A stretch of DNA of 64,000 nt, taken from IMG/VR virus record IMGVR_UViG_3300050821_017570, positions 123,140-187,139 of that record; one strand, written 5' to 3'. The translations under genes and the position numbers were made by a program. Below are positions 1 to 7,088 of this stretch, one piece after another; position 1 is the first letter of the stretch, and each line of letters starts with the position of its first letter. The notes under the pieces were generated by a model, which saw only the letters and a list, made by a program, of their open reading frames with translations, did not search any database and was not told where the DNA came from. Origin of the DNA: a virus.

Positions 1-35
1 TAATACCGCTCGTTAGCTTTCTCTGTTCGAACCAT
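1..35 (-). CDS. Possible 5' end of a gene running off the left edge
   Basis: An ATG at position 35 opens a minus-strand frame that stays open to the window edge (11 codons, beginning MVRTEKANERY). It begins 22 bp after the stop of the preceding gene, which fits the spacing of this region. The Shine-Dalgarno match is weak and the stretch is too short to judge, so this rests on position only. Confidence 0.3.
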   Translation of the reverse strand, partial: MVRTEKANERY

Positions 36-57
36 ATTTGACCGATCTTGAGGCTAG

Positions 58-495
58 TCATGTGATCGCCTCGATATCGTGCCAGCTGGTGAGCCACTGA
101 CGGTTCACGTCAGCAAAACTGGCCCCGCAGATGCGAAGCATCTTGACTCCCTGATAGGTTTCGACACGCCATTTGCCAGGCGGATAGACCCCCTTGAGGA
201 GCCATCGGATGCATCCACGGCCACGTTCAAACCTGACGTAGCAGCAGAACTTGTTCATGTGGATGATCTTTTCGGCCGCCGGTAACAGCAGCAGATCACT
301 ACGATCGAAAAAGAACGTTACGCCTGCCACACGCTCCAGTTGGTTCCACGCCACCACCGGAATCGTCAGCCGGCTGCGGAGAATCTGACAGCAGTCGTGC
401 TTGGGGCTTCGGTGATGGACCCGTATCTCCGAATAGTGAACCCACGCCTGTGGGACCACCTGTCGGAGCTGAGCCGGTGTATAGAGTTGTGTCAT
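58..495 (-). CDS. Hypothetical protein, 145 aa
   Basis: The function is not recognised. The ATG at 495 is chosen because GGAG lies 5 nt upstream; the longer open frame would read through the large palindrome at 507-532. The protein is mixed charged and hydrophobic with no signal peptide or membrane segment. It is the last complete gene of the leftward accessory series in this window. Confidence 0.75.
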   Translation of the reverse strand: MTQLYTPAQLRQVVPQAWVHYSEIRVHHRSPKHDCCQILRSRLTIPVVAWNQLERVAGVTFFFDRSDLLLLPAAEKIIHMNKFCCYVRFERGRGCIRWLLKGVYPPGKWRVETYQGVKMLRICGASFADVNRQWLTSWHDIEAIT

Positions 496-506
496 CGTGG
501 CTCCTA

Positions 507-532
507 CCCACCGGCCCCGCGGGGCCGGTGGG
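507..532 (-). promoter_or_regulatory. 26-bp GC palindrome just upstream of a Shine-Dalgarno site
   Basis: The sequence is a perfect inverted repeat with 13-bp arms centred on 519/520. In the mRNA it would form a very stable GC hairpin ending 2 nt before the GGAG of the gene starting at 495. No U-run follows, so an intrinsic terminator is unlikely. Its place just before the ribosome binding site matches the smaller hairpins seen before other genes here. Confidence 0.6.
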
Positions 533-545
533 GCAGCTTGGCTGA

Positions 546-1082
546 CTAGCCGGCCGCCTGTGCGGCCTTGACCCGCTCGGCCGATGCCTGCAGATGTGCG
601 GCCTTCCACTGGTTGAACCAGCGGTGGGCTTGCGCACCGATCCAGGCCTCGAACCAGGGTTCGTGGAGCGCCAGCTCCAGCACGGGTGGCCGCTCACCGG
701 CCCTGTGGGCCTGCTCGACCAGAACGCACCATTGGCAGTACGAGAGCGCTCGGTTGATCCACCTGAGAGCCGCCTCGCCATTCTGGTCGGGCGTCTCCAG
801 TTCGATCACCGCGTGCGTGCCGTTCTCGCACACCACACCACAGAGGCCTCCATCGAATCGCTCCATATGGCGATACTGGTGAAGCCCCATCAGGGTGACG
901 GTGCAGAAGCCGGTGTTGCGGAGCAGCTGATACAGTTGTGAGGACTTGTCATGGAGAGCTTCCATGAGCTTCGCCCTCACTCCCATCAGACTCTCAGCCG
1001 CGAACGTCGGATTCGGCTCGGTTTGACCGACCGCACACGAATAGGCCCTGAGGGCCAGAATGGGAATCTGCTTGGGTTTCAT
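546..1082 (-). CDS. Hypothetical protein, 178 aa
   Basis: The function is not recognised. The start at 1082 has AAGGATG upstream and lies 3 bp after the stop of the previous gene, so the two are probably co-translated. The protein is rich in Trp, His and Gln. Its C-terminal segment WFNQWKAAHLQAS resembles WFAQWKIGQ and WLAQWKIGQ in the genes at 5255-5698 and 4890-5240, which may reflect a shared helical motif. Confidence 0.75.
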   Translation of the reverse strand: MKPKQIPILALRAYSCAVGQTEPNPTFAAESLMGVRAKLMEALHDKSSQLYQLLRNTGFCTVTLMGLHQYRHMERFDGGLCGVVCENGTHAVIELETPDQNGEAALRWINRALSYCQWCVLVEQAHRAGERPPVLELALHEPWFEAWIGAQAHRWFNQWKAAHLQASAERVKAAQAAG

Positions 1083-1085
1083 GAA

Positions 1086-1892
1086 TCATCCTTCGTCAGT
1101 GAGACCGTCCTGAGCCCGCTCATCGGTGAGCGAACCCAACACAGCCTCGGTGTGGATTTGCTCGGCATGTTGGGCCATCTGCTGGATCTCGCGCTCCAGC
1201 TGAGCGGGATCGACGGGTGCGGCCTCACTCGCGGGGACCGCGACCTCGTGGATCGTCTGCGGCGCCACCGCATGGGTGGGGCCGAGGACCGTGCGGATCT
1301 TCCGCAGCAACGCCTCTGCGTTGCGATCGCCACCGATGTAGGTGACGACCATCTCGACCTCGCTGGCATACCGGGTCAGAAGATTCTGCCGGGCATGCAC
1401 ACGACGACTGTCGAGAGCGCTCTTGATGGCCGCCACGTCCTTGCGGAAGTGCTTGAGCTGGTCAGAACGCTCGACCCGCTCGTGTGACTGTGAGATCTGC
1501 GCCAGCGCATTGACCTGGCGGCACGTATGGATGCCACGCTGGACCAGCGCGTCCACCAGATCCTCCAGCATGATCTTCAGGTCGATGCCTGGGATGGGAT
1601 TGTTGGGATCGTTGGCCGCCAGATGTACTTCGTAGCTGGCATAGCGGGCCAGCCCTATGAAGCAGTCGGTCAGATTGTTAGCGAATTGACGTCGGCGCGC
1701 CGGCAGGGCGCGGAAGGCAGCCACGTAGTCCTGGTGGGACCGCTTCTGCTTGGCACGCGCATGTTCCATTTCGCGTACCGAAGGTCGCGGAACCAGAAGA
1801 CTCGTTGAGTGACCAAGCGACAGAATGCTCATGAGGAGCACCTGAAGATCGGTGTGGGTGACGGGGGAATGGGAAGTGGGCGAAGCAGCCAT
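1086..1892 (-). CDS. Hypothetical protein, 268 aa
   Basis: The function is not recognised. The ATG at 1892 (MAASPTSH) is preferred because GGAG sits 6 nt upstream; the open frame extends further up, towards a strong hairpin. The body (roughly residues 50-210) is charged and helical, with many Arg, Gln and Ala and no Cys-rich motif. The C-terminal 50 residues are acidic and Gln/Ala-rich. It is mildly like a structural or coiled-coil protein, but nothing specific can be claimed. Confidence 0.75.
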   Translation of the reverse strand: MAASPTSHSPVTHTDLQVLLMSILSLGHSTSLLVPRPSVREMEHARAKQKRSHQDYVAAFRALPARRRQFANNLTDCFIGLARYASYEVHLAANDPNNPIPGIDLKIMLEDLVDALVQRGIHTCRQVNALAQISQSHERVERSDQLKHFRKDVAAIKSALDSRRVHARQNLLTRYASEVEMVVTYIGGDRNAEALLRKIRTVLGPTHAVAPQTIHEVAVPASEAAPVDPAQLEREIQQMAQHAEQIHTEAVLGSLTDERAQDGLTDEG

Positions 1893-1919
1893 TGGAAACT
1901 CCATCAGCTGGTGAGGAAA

Positions 1920-1950
1920 CACCCCCACCCTCGATCTGAGGGTGGGGGTC
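1920..1950 (-). promoter_or_regulatory. Strong hairpin upstream of the gene starting at 1892
   Basis: An inverted repeat of about 11 bp (arms CCCCCACCCTC and GAGGGTGGGGG, 5-nt loop) lies in the 81-bp gap between two genes. No T-run follows on either strand, so it is not a standard terminator. It may shape or protect the leader of the downstream gene. Confidence 0.5.
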
Positions 1951-1972
1951 GGTCAGTTGACCCAACGTGGGG

Positions 1973-2380
1973 TCAAACGATGTCGTGCTGGCGATTCCCG
2001 TCGAGCGAGATACCGTCCTTGTTCCACCGGAAGGTCTCACGACCGTCCGTGCCTTCCATGACCCAGTCACCGCGCTCGGCGGTGATCTTGGTGATCTGGG
2101 CACTGAAGGTGTTGCGCAGGGCGACGTAGCCCCCTTGCTTGAACCGGGTCACGGCCTCTTCTGTAGGTGCCACATCGACGACCGGGCGATCGAATCGCGG
2201 GGCCGTCTCGGGGGCGGTTTCCACCGGCGCATCGGTCGACGTGGTGGCGGCCCTGACGCCCAACGCGTCACGAAGGTCATCCATCACGTCGGCCAGTTCG
2301 CTGAACAGCTCGTTCACGCGAGCCATGTCGACGGTGGGAGGGGTACGACGGGTACGAGGAGCACGAGTTTCGGTCGGCAT
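1973..2380 (-). CDS. Hypothetical protein, 135 aa
   Basis: The function is not recognised. The ATG at 2380 (MPTETRAP) is chosen; an in-frame TTG further up lies in the loop of a TAGGGC/GCCCTA hairpin. This hairpin resembles the start-site hairpins elsewhere but lacks the usual GAGGAG, so initiation here is odd. The N-terminus is Arg/Pro/Thr-rich, the middle is acidic and helical (about residues 20-40), and the C-terminus looks like a small beta domain ending in a RWNKDGISLDGN segment. Confidence 0.7.
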   Translation of the reverse strand: MPTETRAPRTRRTPPTVDMARVNELFSELADVMDDLRDALGVRAATTSTDAPVETAPETAPRFDRPVVDVAPTEEAVTRFKQGGYVALRNTFSAQITKITAERGDWVMEGTDGRETFRWNKDGISLDGNRQHDIV

Positions 2381-2437
2381 ATGATTCGATTCTAGGGCCA
2401 AGCCCTATCAGGAGAAAAGGGACAAAACCTCGACTGG

Positions 2438-2746
2438 TTAGTCGAGGCTAGCCGAGACGGCCCGGTGGGCCTGCTCGGCTTCCCATTGTTTCAGTTCAGA
2501 GAAGGGGTGCTGCCGATCCATTTCTACCCACGCGTGTGGATCGAGCTGGAACAGCGCATCCTTCGCAACCAGCCAGGTCTGCCTGGCCCGCGCGGTGCGG
2601 GACTCCAGACAGACTGCCTTCACATCATCCACAAAATCCAATGCATCGGGCCGTTGGATCAGGAGAGCGATCGCTTCACGCTTCGCCGCCTGACTACGAC
2701 CCCTGAGGGCCGCACGGATATGACTTGGGTTATTTTGAATCGGCAT
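2438..2746 (-). CDS. Hypothetical protein, 102 aa
   Basis: The function is not recognised. It has a strong ribosome binding site (GAGGAGG, 5 nt before the ATG at 2746). The protein looks entirely helical and basic in the N-terminal half (ALRGRSQAAKREAIALLIQ). The C-terminal segment ELKQWEAEQAHRA echoes the Gln/Trp helices of neighbouring small proteins. Confidence 0.8.
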   Translation of the reverse strand: MPIQNNPSHIRAALRGRSQAAKREAIALLIQRPDALDFVDDVKAVCLESRTARARQTWLVAKDALFQLDPHAWVEMDRQHPFSELKQWEAEQAHRAVSASLD

Positions 2747-2800
2747 AACGCCTCCTCTGATGATGTGGTGGTGTCAGGATGAGTCAGAAACGAGACGGAA

Positions 2801-3061
2801 CTAGCGTGCGCGGAATCCGAGTCGCAACACATTGGCCTTGTCGGCGAATGCGCTGTGGAGGGCTGTGAACTCGTCTGCGGTCAGTCCGACAGTCGCTATC
2901 TTGTCGAAGGCACTCCTCAGATTGGTGCGTAGATAGTCGCCACGATCACGGATGCCGCGACGATCGACGCTCGTGCGGGCCCTGGCGGCATTCTGACGGA
3001 CACAGTCGGCGATCCAGGCATCCTGGCGCGCACGGTTGGGATTGATGGCCTGGGTAGGCAT
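2801..3061 (-). CDS. Hypothetical protein, 86 aa
   Basis: The function is not recognised. The start at 3061 has AAAGGA 6 nt upstream. It is a small, very basic protein (many Arg) predicted to be helical, with no Cys or membrane segment. High Arg content could suit nucleic-acid binding, but no known fold is visible. Confidence 0.75.
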   Translation of the reverse strand: MPTQAINPNRARQDAWIADCVRQNAARARTSVDRRGIRDRGDYLRTNLRSAFDKIATVGLTADEFTALHSAFADKANVLRLGFRAR

Positions 3062-3103
3062 GAGAATCCTTTCGAATGGTTGGAAACAGGTGGAGAGGGC
3101 GAA

Positions 3104-3412
3104 CTACCGCTGGGAGTTGATCCCAATGGCAGCTCGCTCCTCGGGGGTGAGGGTAGCGTGGATCTTGGACAGGGCGGAGGCACGAATGCTGGCTCGGCGG
3201 GCAGTCTCCTGCTCGCGCTGAATACGACGACGATCAGCCTCCTGGTGTTCTGCCCACCAGGTGGCGGTGTTACGGGGAATCCGAATTCCATTGTCCTGGA
3301 GGGACTGACAGGCCGCACACAGCATTTGGGCTAGGAGAGTATGGCGACGCTCCAGCTGCGCTAACTCTTCACCATCTCGGCTACAGCCCCAGCCTCCATC
3401 ACTACATGGCAT
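3104..3412 (-). CDS. Hypothetical protein, 102 aa
   Basis: The function is not recognised. The ATG at 3412 follows the previous stop (3414-3416) by one base, and GGAG inside the upstream gene is its ribosome binding site. It has CxxC-type pairs near the N-terminus (C3/C10 and C32/C35) and a long Arg/Glu helix (about residues 55-90), then ATLTPEERAAIG, a turn-helix segment common in small regulatory proteins. Confidence 0.75.
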   Translation of the reverse strand: MPCSDGGWGCSRDGEELAQLERRHTLLAQMLCAACQSLQDNGIRIPRNTATWWAEHQEADRRRIQREQETARRASIRASALSKIHATLTPEERAAIGINSQR

Positions 3413-3413
3413 G

Positions 3414-3731
3414 TTAGACTCCGAATTCTTTAGTCCAGTCGGGCGTTATCGTCAGGCCCGACGGTAGTATGTCTTTGGTCATCGACAGCTCGGTCGCATC
3501 ATCGGCCGCAAGCCTGAGATGTCCGAGGTTGAAACTGATGAGTTTGTCCCGCTCTTCCGCCGAGACAGATCCGTAGCAACCACTTGTTTTCATGTCGTCC
3601 TGAAGCGACACCGCTAGGAGAAGAAGTGGCTTCAACCGCTCGATCAGCCAGAGGCGTCGCGTCCGTGCACAAAACGCAATCTGCGTTCTCATCACGCGGA
3701 TGAATTGTTCGAGTTCTTCCATCTTGGTCAT
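3414..3731 (-). CDS. Hypothetical protein, 105 aa
   Basis: The function is not recognised. The ATG at 3731 (MTKMEELE) is preferred over an upstream TTG; neither has a clear Shine-Dalgarno. The N-terminal half is a basic amphipathic helix with a Leu-rich stretch (LKPLLLLAVSL) that is too short and interrupted to be a confident membrane span. Its stop is one base from the next start. Confidence 0.65.
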   Translation of the reverse strand: MTKMEELEQFIRVMRTQIAFCARTRRLWLIERLKPLLLLAVSLQDDMKTSGCYGSVSAEERDKLISFNLGHLRLAADDATELSMTKDILPSGLTITPDWTKEFGV

Positions 3732-3752
3732 CGGTAGGGCCAATCGATACGG

Positions 3753-4103
3753 TTAGAGCCGCTCTGGATCCGGCTCTGGTGGTGGGTTCGGCTGCACGGG
3801 CTCGATCGGCAAAGTCTTCGGTGGTTCTTCCTCACGATCAAAATCATGAGACAGAAACTCATCTGGGTCCACACCCTTGTGGGTGAGATTGCGGCGAAAC
3901 CGATCAATCTGTTGGTTCTGAATCTTGACGATCTTGGTCAATTGCTCTAACGCCGTTCCACCACGGGCGTTGTATTCCGAAATATGATCGAGCTGACGGT
4001 TCAGTTGGCCAAGCCGTACGGTGACCACACACAGTAGGACAAACATCACGGTGGTCATGACGGCACAACCCATAACGGCAATTTTTTGGTCCCGTGGGGT
4101 CAC
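3753..4103 (-). CDS. Single-pass membrane protein, 116 aa
   Basis: A GTG at 4103 follows GAGGAGG by 5 nt, with a short TCTG/CAGA hairpin directly upstream. Residues about 8-30 form one clear hydrophobic membrane segment (MGCAVMTTVMFVLLCVVTV). A coiled-coil-like stretch follows (about 32-75), and then a Pro/Glu-rich tail. This is an i-spanin-like shape, but no lysis partner is adjacent, so the role stays open. Confidence 0.75.
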   Translation of the reverse strand: MTPRDQKIAVMGCAVMTTVMFVLLCVVTVRLGQLNRQLDHISEYNARGGTALEQLTKIVKIQNQQIDRFRRNLTHKGVDPDEFLSHDFDREEEPPKTLPIEPVQPNPPPEPDPERL

Positions 4104-4144
4104 CGAATCCTCCTCTGGTTGACAGAATCATAGGGCCGGCGCTC

Positions 4145-4282
4145 TTACTCCTCGTGAGGTGGCGACGACTCACGCGAACGCCGGCGGCGATCTCTGAAGA
4201 CTTGTTTCGGTCGAGGCATCGGACGGCGGAATGCCGTCCTCAGCTCCTCCACCAGATTGGCCTTTGGATGCTTGCGCTTCAC
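4145..4282 (-). CDS. Small basic protein, 45 aa
   Basis: A GTG at 4282 overlaps the stop of the upstream gene (GTGA), a coupling style used throughout this genome. The frame fills an otherwise empty gap. The product starts VKRKHPKANLVEEL and is strongly basic in the middle (KQVFRDRRRRSRESS). The ribosome binding site is weak (GGAT). Start overlap and basic composition support a real gene, but short length keeps it uncertain. Confidence 0.5.
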   Translation of the reverse strand: MKRKHPKANLVEELRTAFRRPMPRPKQVFRDRRRRSRESSPPHEE

Positions 4283-4641
4283 GCCAGATCCGGCTGATAC
4301 CTGCAAAGCCAATCAACCTCCCAATGCGGATAGATCCGATCGTTGATGACCCCACACATACGGAGACCCGCGACCGAGTTACCCGTATGGACCTGAAACC
4401 GAACCGGTTTCGCGATCACCCCATCGTGGACCCATCGCTCGACCTGATCGATCACATCGATTCCTTCGATCCCAGGCCCGAGATCGTTATCGAAGCTACA
4501 GAACGCTACTGCGTCGTGCCGGAACAGCTCCAGCAGCGACTCGCCGGTCCGGCAGTGCAGCTGGTAGCCTTCCCTCATAGGGCGTCGGTCATCCAGCCAC
4601 ACCACCAGACCGCGACGGTAGCGGTTGGCGATGTCGTCCAT
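4279..4641 (-). CDS. cREC-like (cyclic-phosphate processing receiver) domain protein, 120 aa
   Basis: The single domain matches the layout I know for the cREC branch of receiver domains: a first strand ending in LDD (D17, D18) followed by R-x-P, a second acidic motif DNDLG (51-55), and a late strand with H85-T-G-N88 then M95. In that family these residues replace the usual phospho-acceptor site, and the proteins are predicted, not proven, to process cyclic-phosphate nucleotides or RNA ends. The start overlaps the previous stop (TGATG), with AAGG upstream. The fold assignment is moderately firm and the biochemical role is inferred. Confidence 0.65.
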   Translation of the reverse strand: MDDIANRYRRGLVVWLDDRRPMREGYQLHCRTGESLLELFRHDAVAFCSFDNDLGPGIEGIDVIDQVERWVHDGVIAKPVRFQVHTGNSVAGLRMCGVINDRIYPHWEVDWLCRYQPDLA

Positions 4642-4880
4642 CAGTCTGCCTTCTTGGCGACCTTCTCGGCGATCTCACCACGCCGGACCTTGCGATTCTT
4701 GGGCCGCCCCACCATGTGGAACTTGTTCTGGCCGTCGCGGTAGCCGTCGCTGACGCAGAACGAGGGTGGCCGACGGGACGGCTTGTTCTTGCCGGCGCCA
4801 TGGTCGCGGTGGCGCTCCGCGCCATTGAAGGGGCTGTAGGGCCAGCCACGGAGGCTCAGAGGGGACTTGTTGGCAGCCAT
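4641..4880 (-). CDS. Hypothetical basic protein, 79 aa
   Basis: The function is not recognised. AAGGAG lies 6 nt before the ATG at 4880. The protein is rich in Lys, Arg, Pro and Gly and probably has little fixed structure. Its stop overlaps the start of the cREC-like gene, so the two are translationally coupled. Confidence 0.7.
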   Translation of the reverse strand: MAANKSPLSLRGWPYSPFNGAERHRDHGAGKNKPSRRPPSFCVSDGYRDGQNKFHMVGRPKNRKVRRGEIAEKVAKKAD

Positions 4881-4889
4881 GTTGGCTCC

Positions 4890-5240
4890 TTAGCAGCTAG
4901 TGGTGAAAACACACTGGATCAGTTCGAGCGGTCTATTATATGCATCACTACAGACGAGATAACGGGTTGATGGCGCAGCCGGATCGTAATAGCAGGTAGT
5001 GTAGGCATGTCGATCGGGGCTGACCTGCTGAACACCCACACAAATGTAACCTTCATGTTCGCCATTATCTCCTCTCCATATTTTTACCACTTCCCACTCT
5101 CGCTGAACCACAGGGTTATCTAGGTATCCGAGATTGTGCGGATTGGATATCCAGATCTGACCAATCTTCCATTGGGCGAGCCAATCTCTGCACAGGTTGG
5201 CGGCGCGAGTTTGGTTTTCGAAACCGGTTCTTCCTGGCAT
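4890..5240 (-). CDS. Paralogue of the next upstream gene, 116 aa
   Basis: The ATG at 5240 has AAAGG 6 nt upstream. The core WLAQWKIGQIWIS and the end LELIQCVF match WFAQWKIGQVWQS and VQLIQCLY in the gene at 5255-5698, so these are tandem paralogues. Between the shared blocks is a compact Tyr/Trp/Cys-containing domain of about 80 residues that looks beta-rich. A more distant relative may be 57625-57942 (RPGQTWQL). No function is known to me. Confidence 0.8.
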   Translation of the reverse strand: MPGRTGFENQTRAANLCRDWLAQWKIGQIWISNPHNLGYLDNPVVQREWEVVKIWRGDNGEHEGYICVGVQQVSPDRHAYTTCYYDPAAPSTRYLVCSDAYNRPLELIQCVFTTSC

Positions 5241-5254
5241 GGTGTACCTTTGGA

Positions 5255-5698
5255 TTATGGTGGCGTGTAGAGACACTGGATGAGTTGAACCCGACCGAAG
5301 GCAGTATAGAAGATACGATTTCGACCCTCGGTGTTATCGTAGGCGCATTCGCATTCTGGACCAATCCCTGGTGAGTTCGGTTTCAGCCCTACTCTTGTAT
5401 AACCCATAGTCGACATGCAAGAGACTACCCATTCCCCATGATGGGGTCCGAGGCGTGGGTATACTCTGTAGATTTCGAACGACTGCCAGACCTGCCCGAT
5501 CTTCCATTGGGCAAACCACTGCTGTCTGGCCGCATCCTGCAGGGCCGCGGCCTGCCGTTGAGCCGCCTGCGCGGCAGCCACACGCTCTGCCGCCATTCTG
5601 GCAGCTTCCGCTAGCTCAGTGGCCGCTACACCGAGTCGATGGCGATACAAACCCTTCGGCGCACTCCTGGGCTCTGGCCCAATCTGTAGGGTTGGCAT
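5255..5698 (-). CDS. Paralogue with extra N-terminal helix, 147 aa
   Basis: The start at 5698 overlaps the stop of the upstream gene (TAATG). Residues about 22-60 form an Ala/Gln/Glu-rich coiled coil absent from its neighbour. Residues about 60-147 are the shared QWKIGQxW...LIQC domain. The pair probably arose by tandem duplication, with gain or loss of the helix. The function is unknown. Confidence 0.8.
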   Translation of the reverse strand: MPTLQIGPEPRSAPKGLYRHRLGVAATELAEAARMAAERVAAAQAAQRQAAALQDAARQQWFAQWKIGQVWQSFEIYRVYPRLGPHHGEWVVSCMSTMGYTRVGLKPNSPGIGPECECAYDNTEGRNRIFYTAFGRVQLIQCLYTPP

Positions 5699-5949
5699 TA
5701 GCTGCCCAGGTAGTGGGCGTATGCGGCTTCGATGTTCTGACGCTCTACCGCCGTCAGTGGGGCAATCGCCTCTGCCTTCTCGGCCAGCTGATCGGCCTTA
5801 CGTCGGTAGCCCCGCTTGGCCAGCTTCCTGGCGTCGCACAGGAATCGGTTTCTGACCCCGAATGGACTGGGCGTCCCCTCGGGTACCAATTCCTTCACAT
5901 TCACGTCACTGATCGCCCGGCGGGCTGCTTTTGCTTCGGCTGGATCCAT
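5698..5949 (-). CDS. Hypothetical helical protein, 83 aa
   Basis: The function is not recognised. GAGGAG lies 6 nt before the ATG at 5949, inside the end of the upstream gene, and the start overlaps that gene's stop (TAATG). The C-terminal half, KLAKRGYRRKADQLAEKAE then LTAVERQ, resembles the C-terminus of the 94-aa protein at 10841-11125. Confidence 0.75.
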   Translation of the reverse strand: MDPAEAKAARRAISDVNVKELVPEGTPSPFGVRNRFLCDARKLAKRGYRRKADQLAEKAEAIAPLTAVERQNIEAAYAHYLGS

Positions 5950-6254
5950 TACGGCTCCTCTTGGTAGGACCAGTCGCCATGGATGGCGTAGTGGTGTGAT
6001 TGGTAGGTGAACGTCAGTACCTGACTCGTCTCATGTACATCTGTGGCTCCGTGGAGCACCGCTGTATCGACTCCATTGGTCATCAGATGCACCGCATAGT
6101 GCTTGGTTGAGGGATGAAGATCCTGCCAAACCATCAGACTGAGGACAACAAACATGAACAAGAGCAGAACGATCCCAAACGAGTGCTCCTCAACCAGCAT
6201 GGCGAACCGTCGATAGCGGTCACCCGGCAGGGTGTTGTCTTCCGGCTCAGGCAC
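5949..6254 (-). CDS. Single-pass membrane protein, 101 aa
   Basis: A GTG at 6254 overlaps the upstream gene by 8 bp, with AAGG as ribosome binding site. Residues about 26-43 (FGIVLLLFMFVVLSLMVW) are a clear membrane span. A polar beta-type domain of about 55 residues follows, rich in His, Thr and Tyr. The topology is probably N-in, C-out. The role is unknown. Confidence 0.75.
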   Translation of the reverse strand: MPEPEDNTLPGDRYRRFAMLVEEHSFGIVLLLFMFVVLSLMVWQDLHPSTKHYAVHLMTNGVDTAVLHGATDVHETSQVLTFTYQSHHYAIHGDWSYQEEP

Positions 6255-6897
6255 GGATCGGCACCTTCAGCAGCAGTTCACCGTACTTGGCATACTGGGT
6301 GCCGTGGACAAACTCCAGATGGTGGTAGAACTCTGGCATCTGGTCGAGCTGCCGATCCTTCAGCAGTGTCTCCAGCAGCCACGACAGGCCATCATAGAGA
6401 GGTGGCTTGTTCTGCCGCTTCATGTCCGTGCTTGCGAGCCAGCGGGCCCCGATCGGCAGCACGATCGTCAGGAGCGCGTCAACCTCCAGGGTGGCCAACC
6501 GGGTGAGCGTGCCGGTCAGCTGATCGGTCGTTGGGCCCGGCCCCTTCATCACGAACATCAGGACCCGGAAGGCGATCGGAGTGGCGGTCACGGCGATCGG
6601 ATGATCCTCATGAATCAGGTCACAGACCCGACCGACGATCGCCGCACCGATACCCGCTGCCGCATCCAACATGATGTTGGCCAGCTCCTCCTCGATGCGA
6701 CCGTTCTGCAGGTCGGCTGACAGCCAGGCCCGAAAGTCTGCCGTGCAGACATTCAGGCCAGAGATCACGTGGGTGAGATCGGTGTGCTCGGCTGTCGTCA
6801 GCTTGCGATCCAGGCGTCGTTCCAGGACGGGAACGACCCCACGGAGCGCCTCCTTGGTTGCGATGTGAAGCTCGGCGTCGCCGATATTGGTAGGCAT
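6247..6897 (-). CDS. Hypothetical protein, 216 aa
   Basis: The function is not recognised. The ATG at 6897 (MPTNIGDAE) is chosen because it lies 5 nt after GAGGAG of a start-site hairpin; the longer frame would translate the hairpin. The protein looks all-helical with alternating hydrophobic stretches (GIGAAIVGRVCDL, PIAFRVLMFVMKG). These are not hydrophobic enough to call membrane segments with confidence. Confidence 0.75.
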   Translation of the reverse strand: MPTNIGDAELHIATKEALRGVVPVLERRLDRKLTTAEHTDLTHVISGLNVCTADFRAWLSADLQNGRIEEELANIMLDAAAGIGAAIVGRVCDLIHEDHPIAVTATPIAFRVLMFVMKGPGPTTDQLTGTLTRLATLEVDALLTIVLPIGARWLASTDMKRQNKPPLYDGLSWLLETLLKDRQLDQMPEFYHHLEFVHGTQYAKYGELLLKVPIRA

Positions 6898-6906
6898 GGG
6901 TGCTCC

Positions 6907-6921
6907 TCGGACTGTGTCCGA
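6907..6921 (-). promoter_or_regulatory. Start-site hairpin (SD-hairpin)
   Basis: In the mRNA the stem is TCGGAC/GTCCGA with loop ACA, flanked 5' by GATTC and running directly into GAGGAG. The start codon of the 216-aa gene is 5 nt further on. Confidence 0.75.
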
Positions 6922-6932
6922 ATCAATGGTGG

Positions 6933-7088
6933 TCAACGGGTTGCAACGATGATGCCGCCGGCCGACACCAGGAGACGGTACTTACCGTCCCGTGGTGGCA
7001 GCACAGGGGGGACGGCGGGCGGTTGCCTCGGGTGCTGACGCGCTTCGAGTGCTGCCTTCTCACGCCGGACAATCTCATCCAGATTCAT
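6933..7088 (-). CDS. Small protein, 51 aa
   Basis: The ATG at 7088 has an excellent AAAAGGA 5 nt upstream and overlaps the stop of the 284-aa gene (ATGA). The product begins MNLDEIVRREKAALEARQ, a charged helix, then a Pro-rich linker, then DGKYRLLVSAGGIIVATR, which looks like a small beta hairpin. The strong start signals make this a convincing short gene despite unknown function. Confidence 0.7.
   Translation of the reverse strand: MNLDEIVRREKAALEARQHPRQPPAVPPVLPPRDGKYRLLVSAGGIIVATR

Noticed and set aside
299-781. Long minus-strand frame overlapping the 145-aa and 178-aa genes
   Set aside because: It lies in another frame over two better-supported genes. Arg/Pro/Ser-rich composition is typical of shadow frames in GC-rich DNA.
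5800-5949. Short ACCA/TGGT hairpin before the ATG at 5949 as a full member of the start-site hairpin family
   Set aside because: It lies inside the coding end of the upstream gene, has only a 4-bp stem and lacks the ATTC flank, so it was not counted among the ten.
6232-6720. Plus-strand frame of 162 codons opposite the 216-aa gene
   Set aside because: No ribosome binding site, and antisense to a gene with a strong start-site hairpin; a shadow frame.
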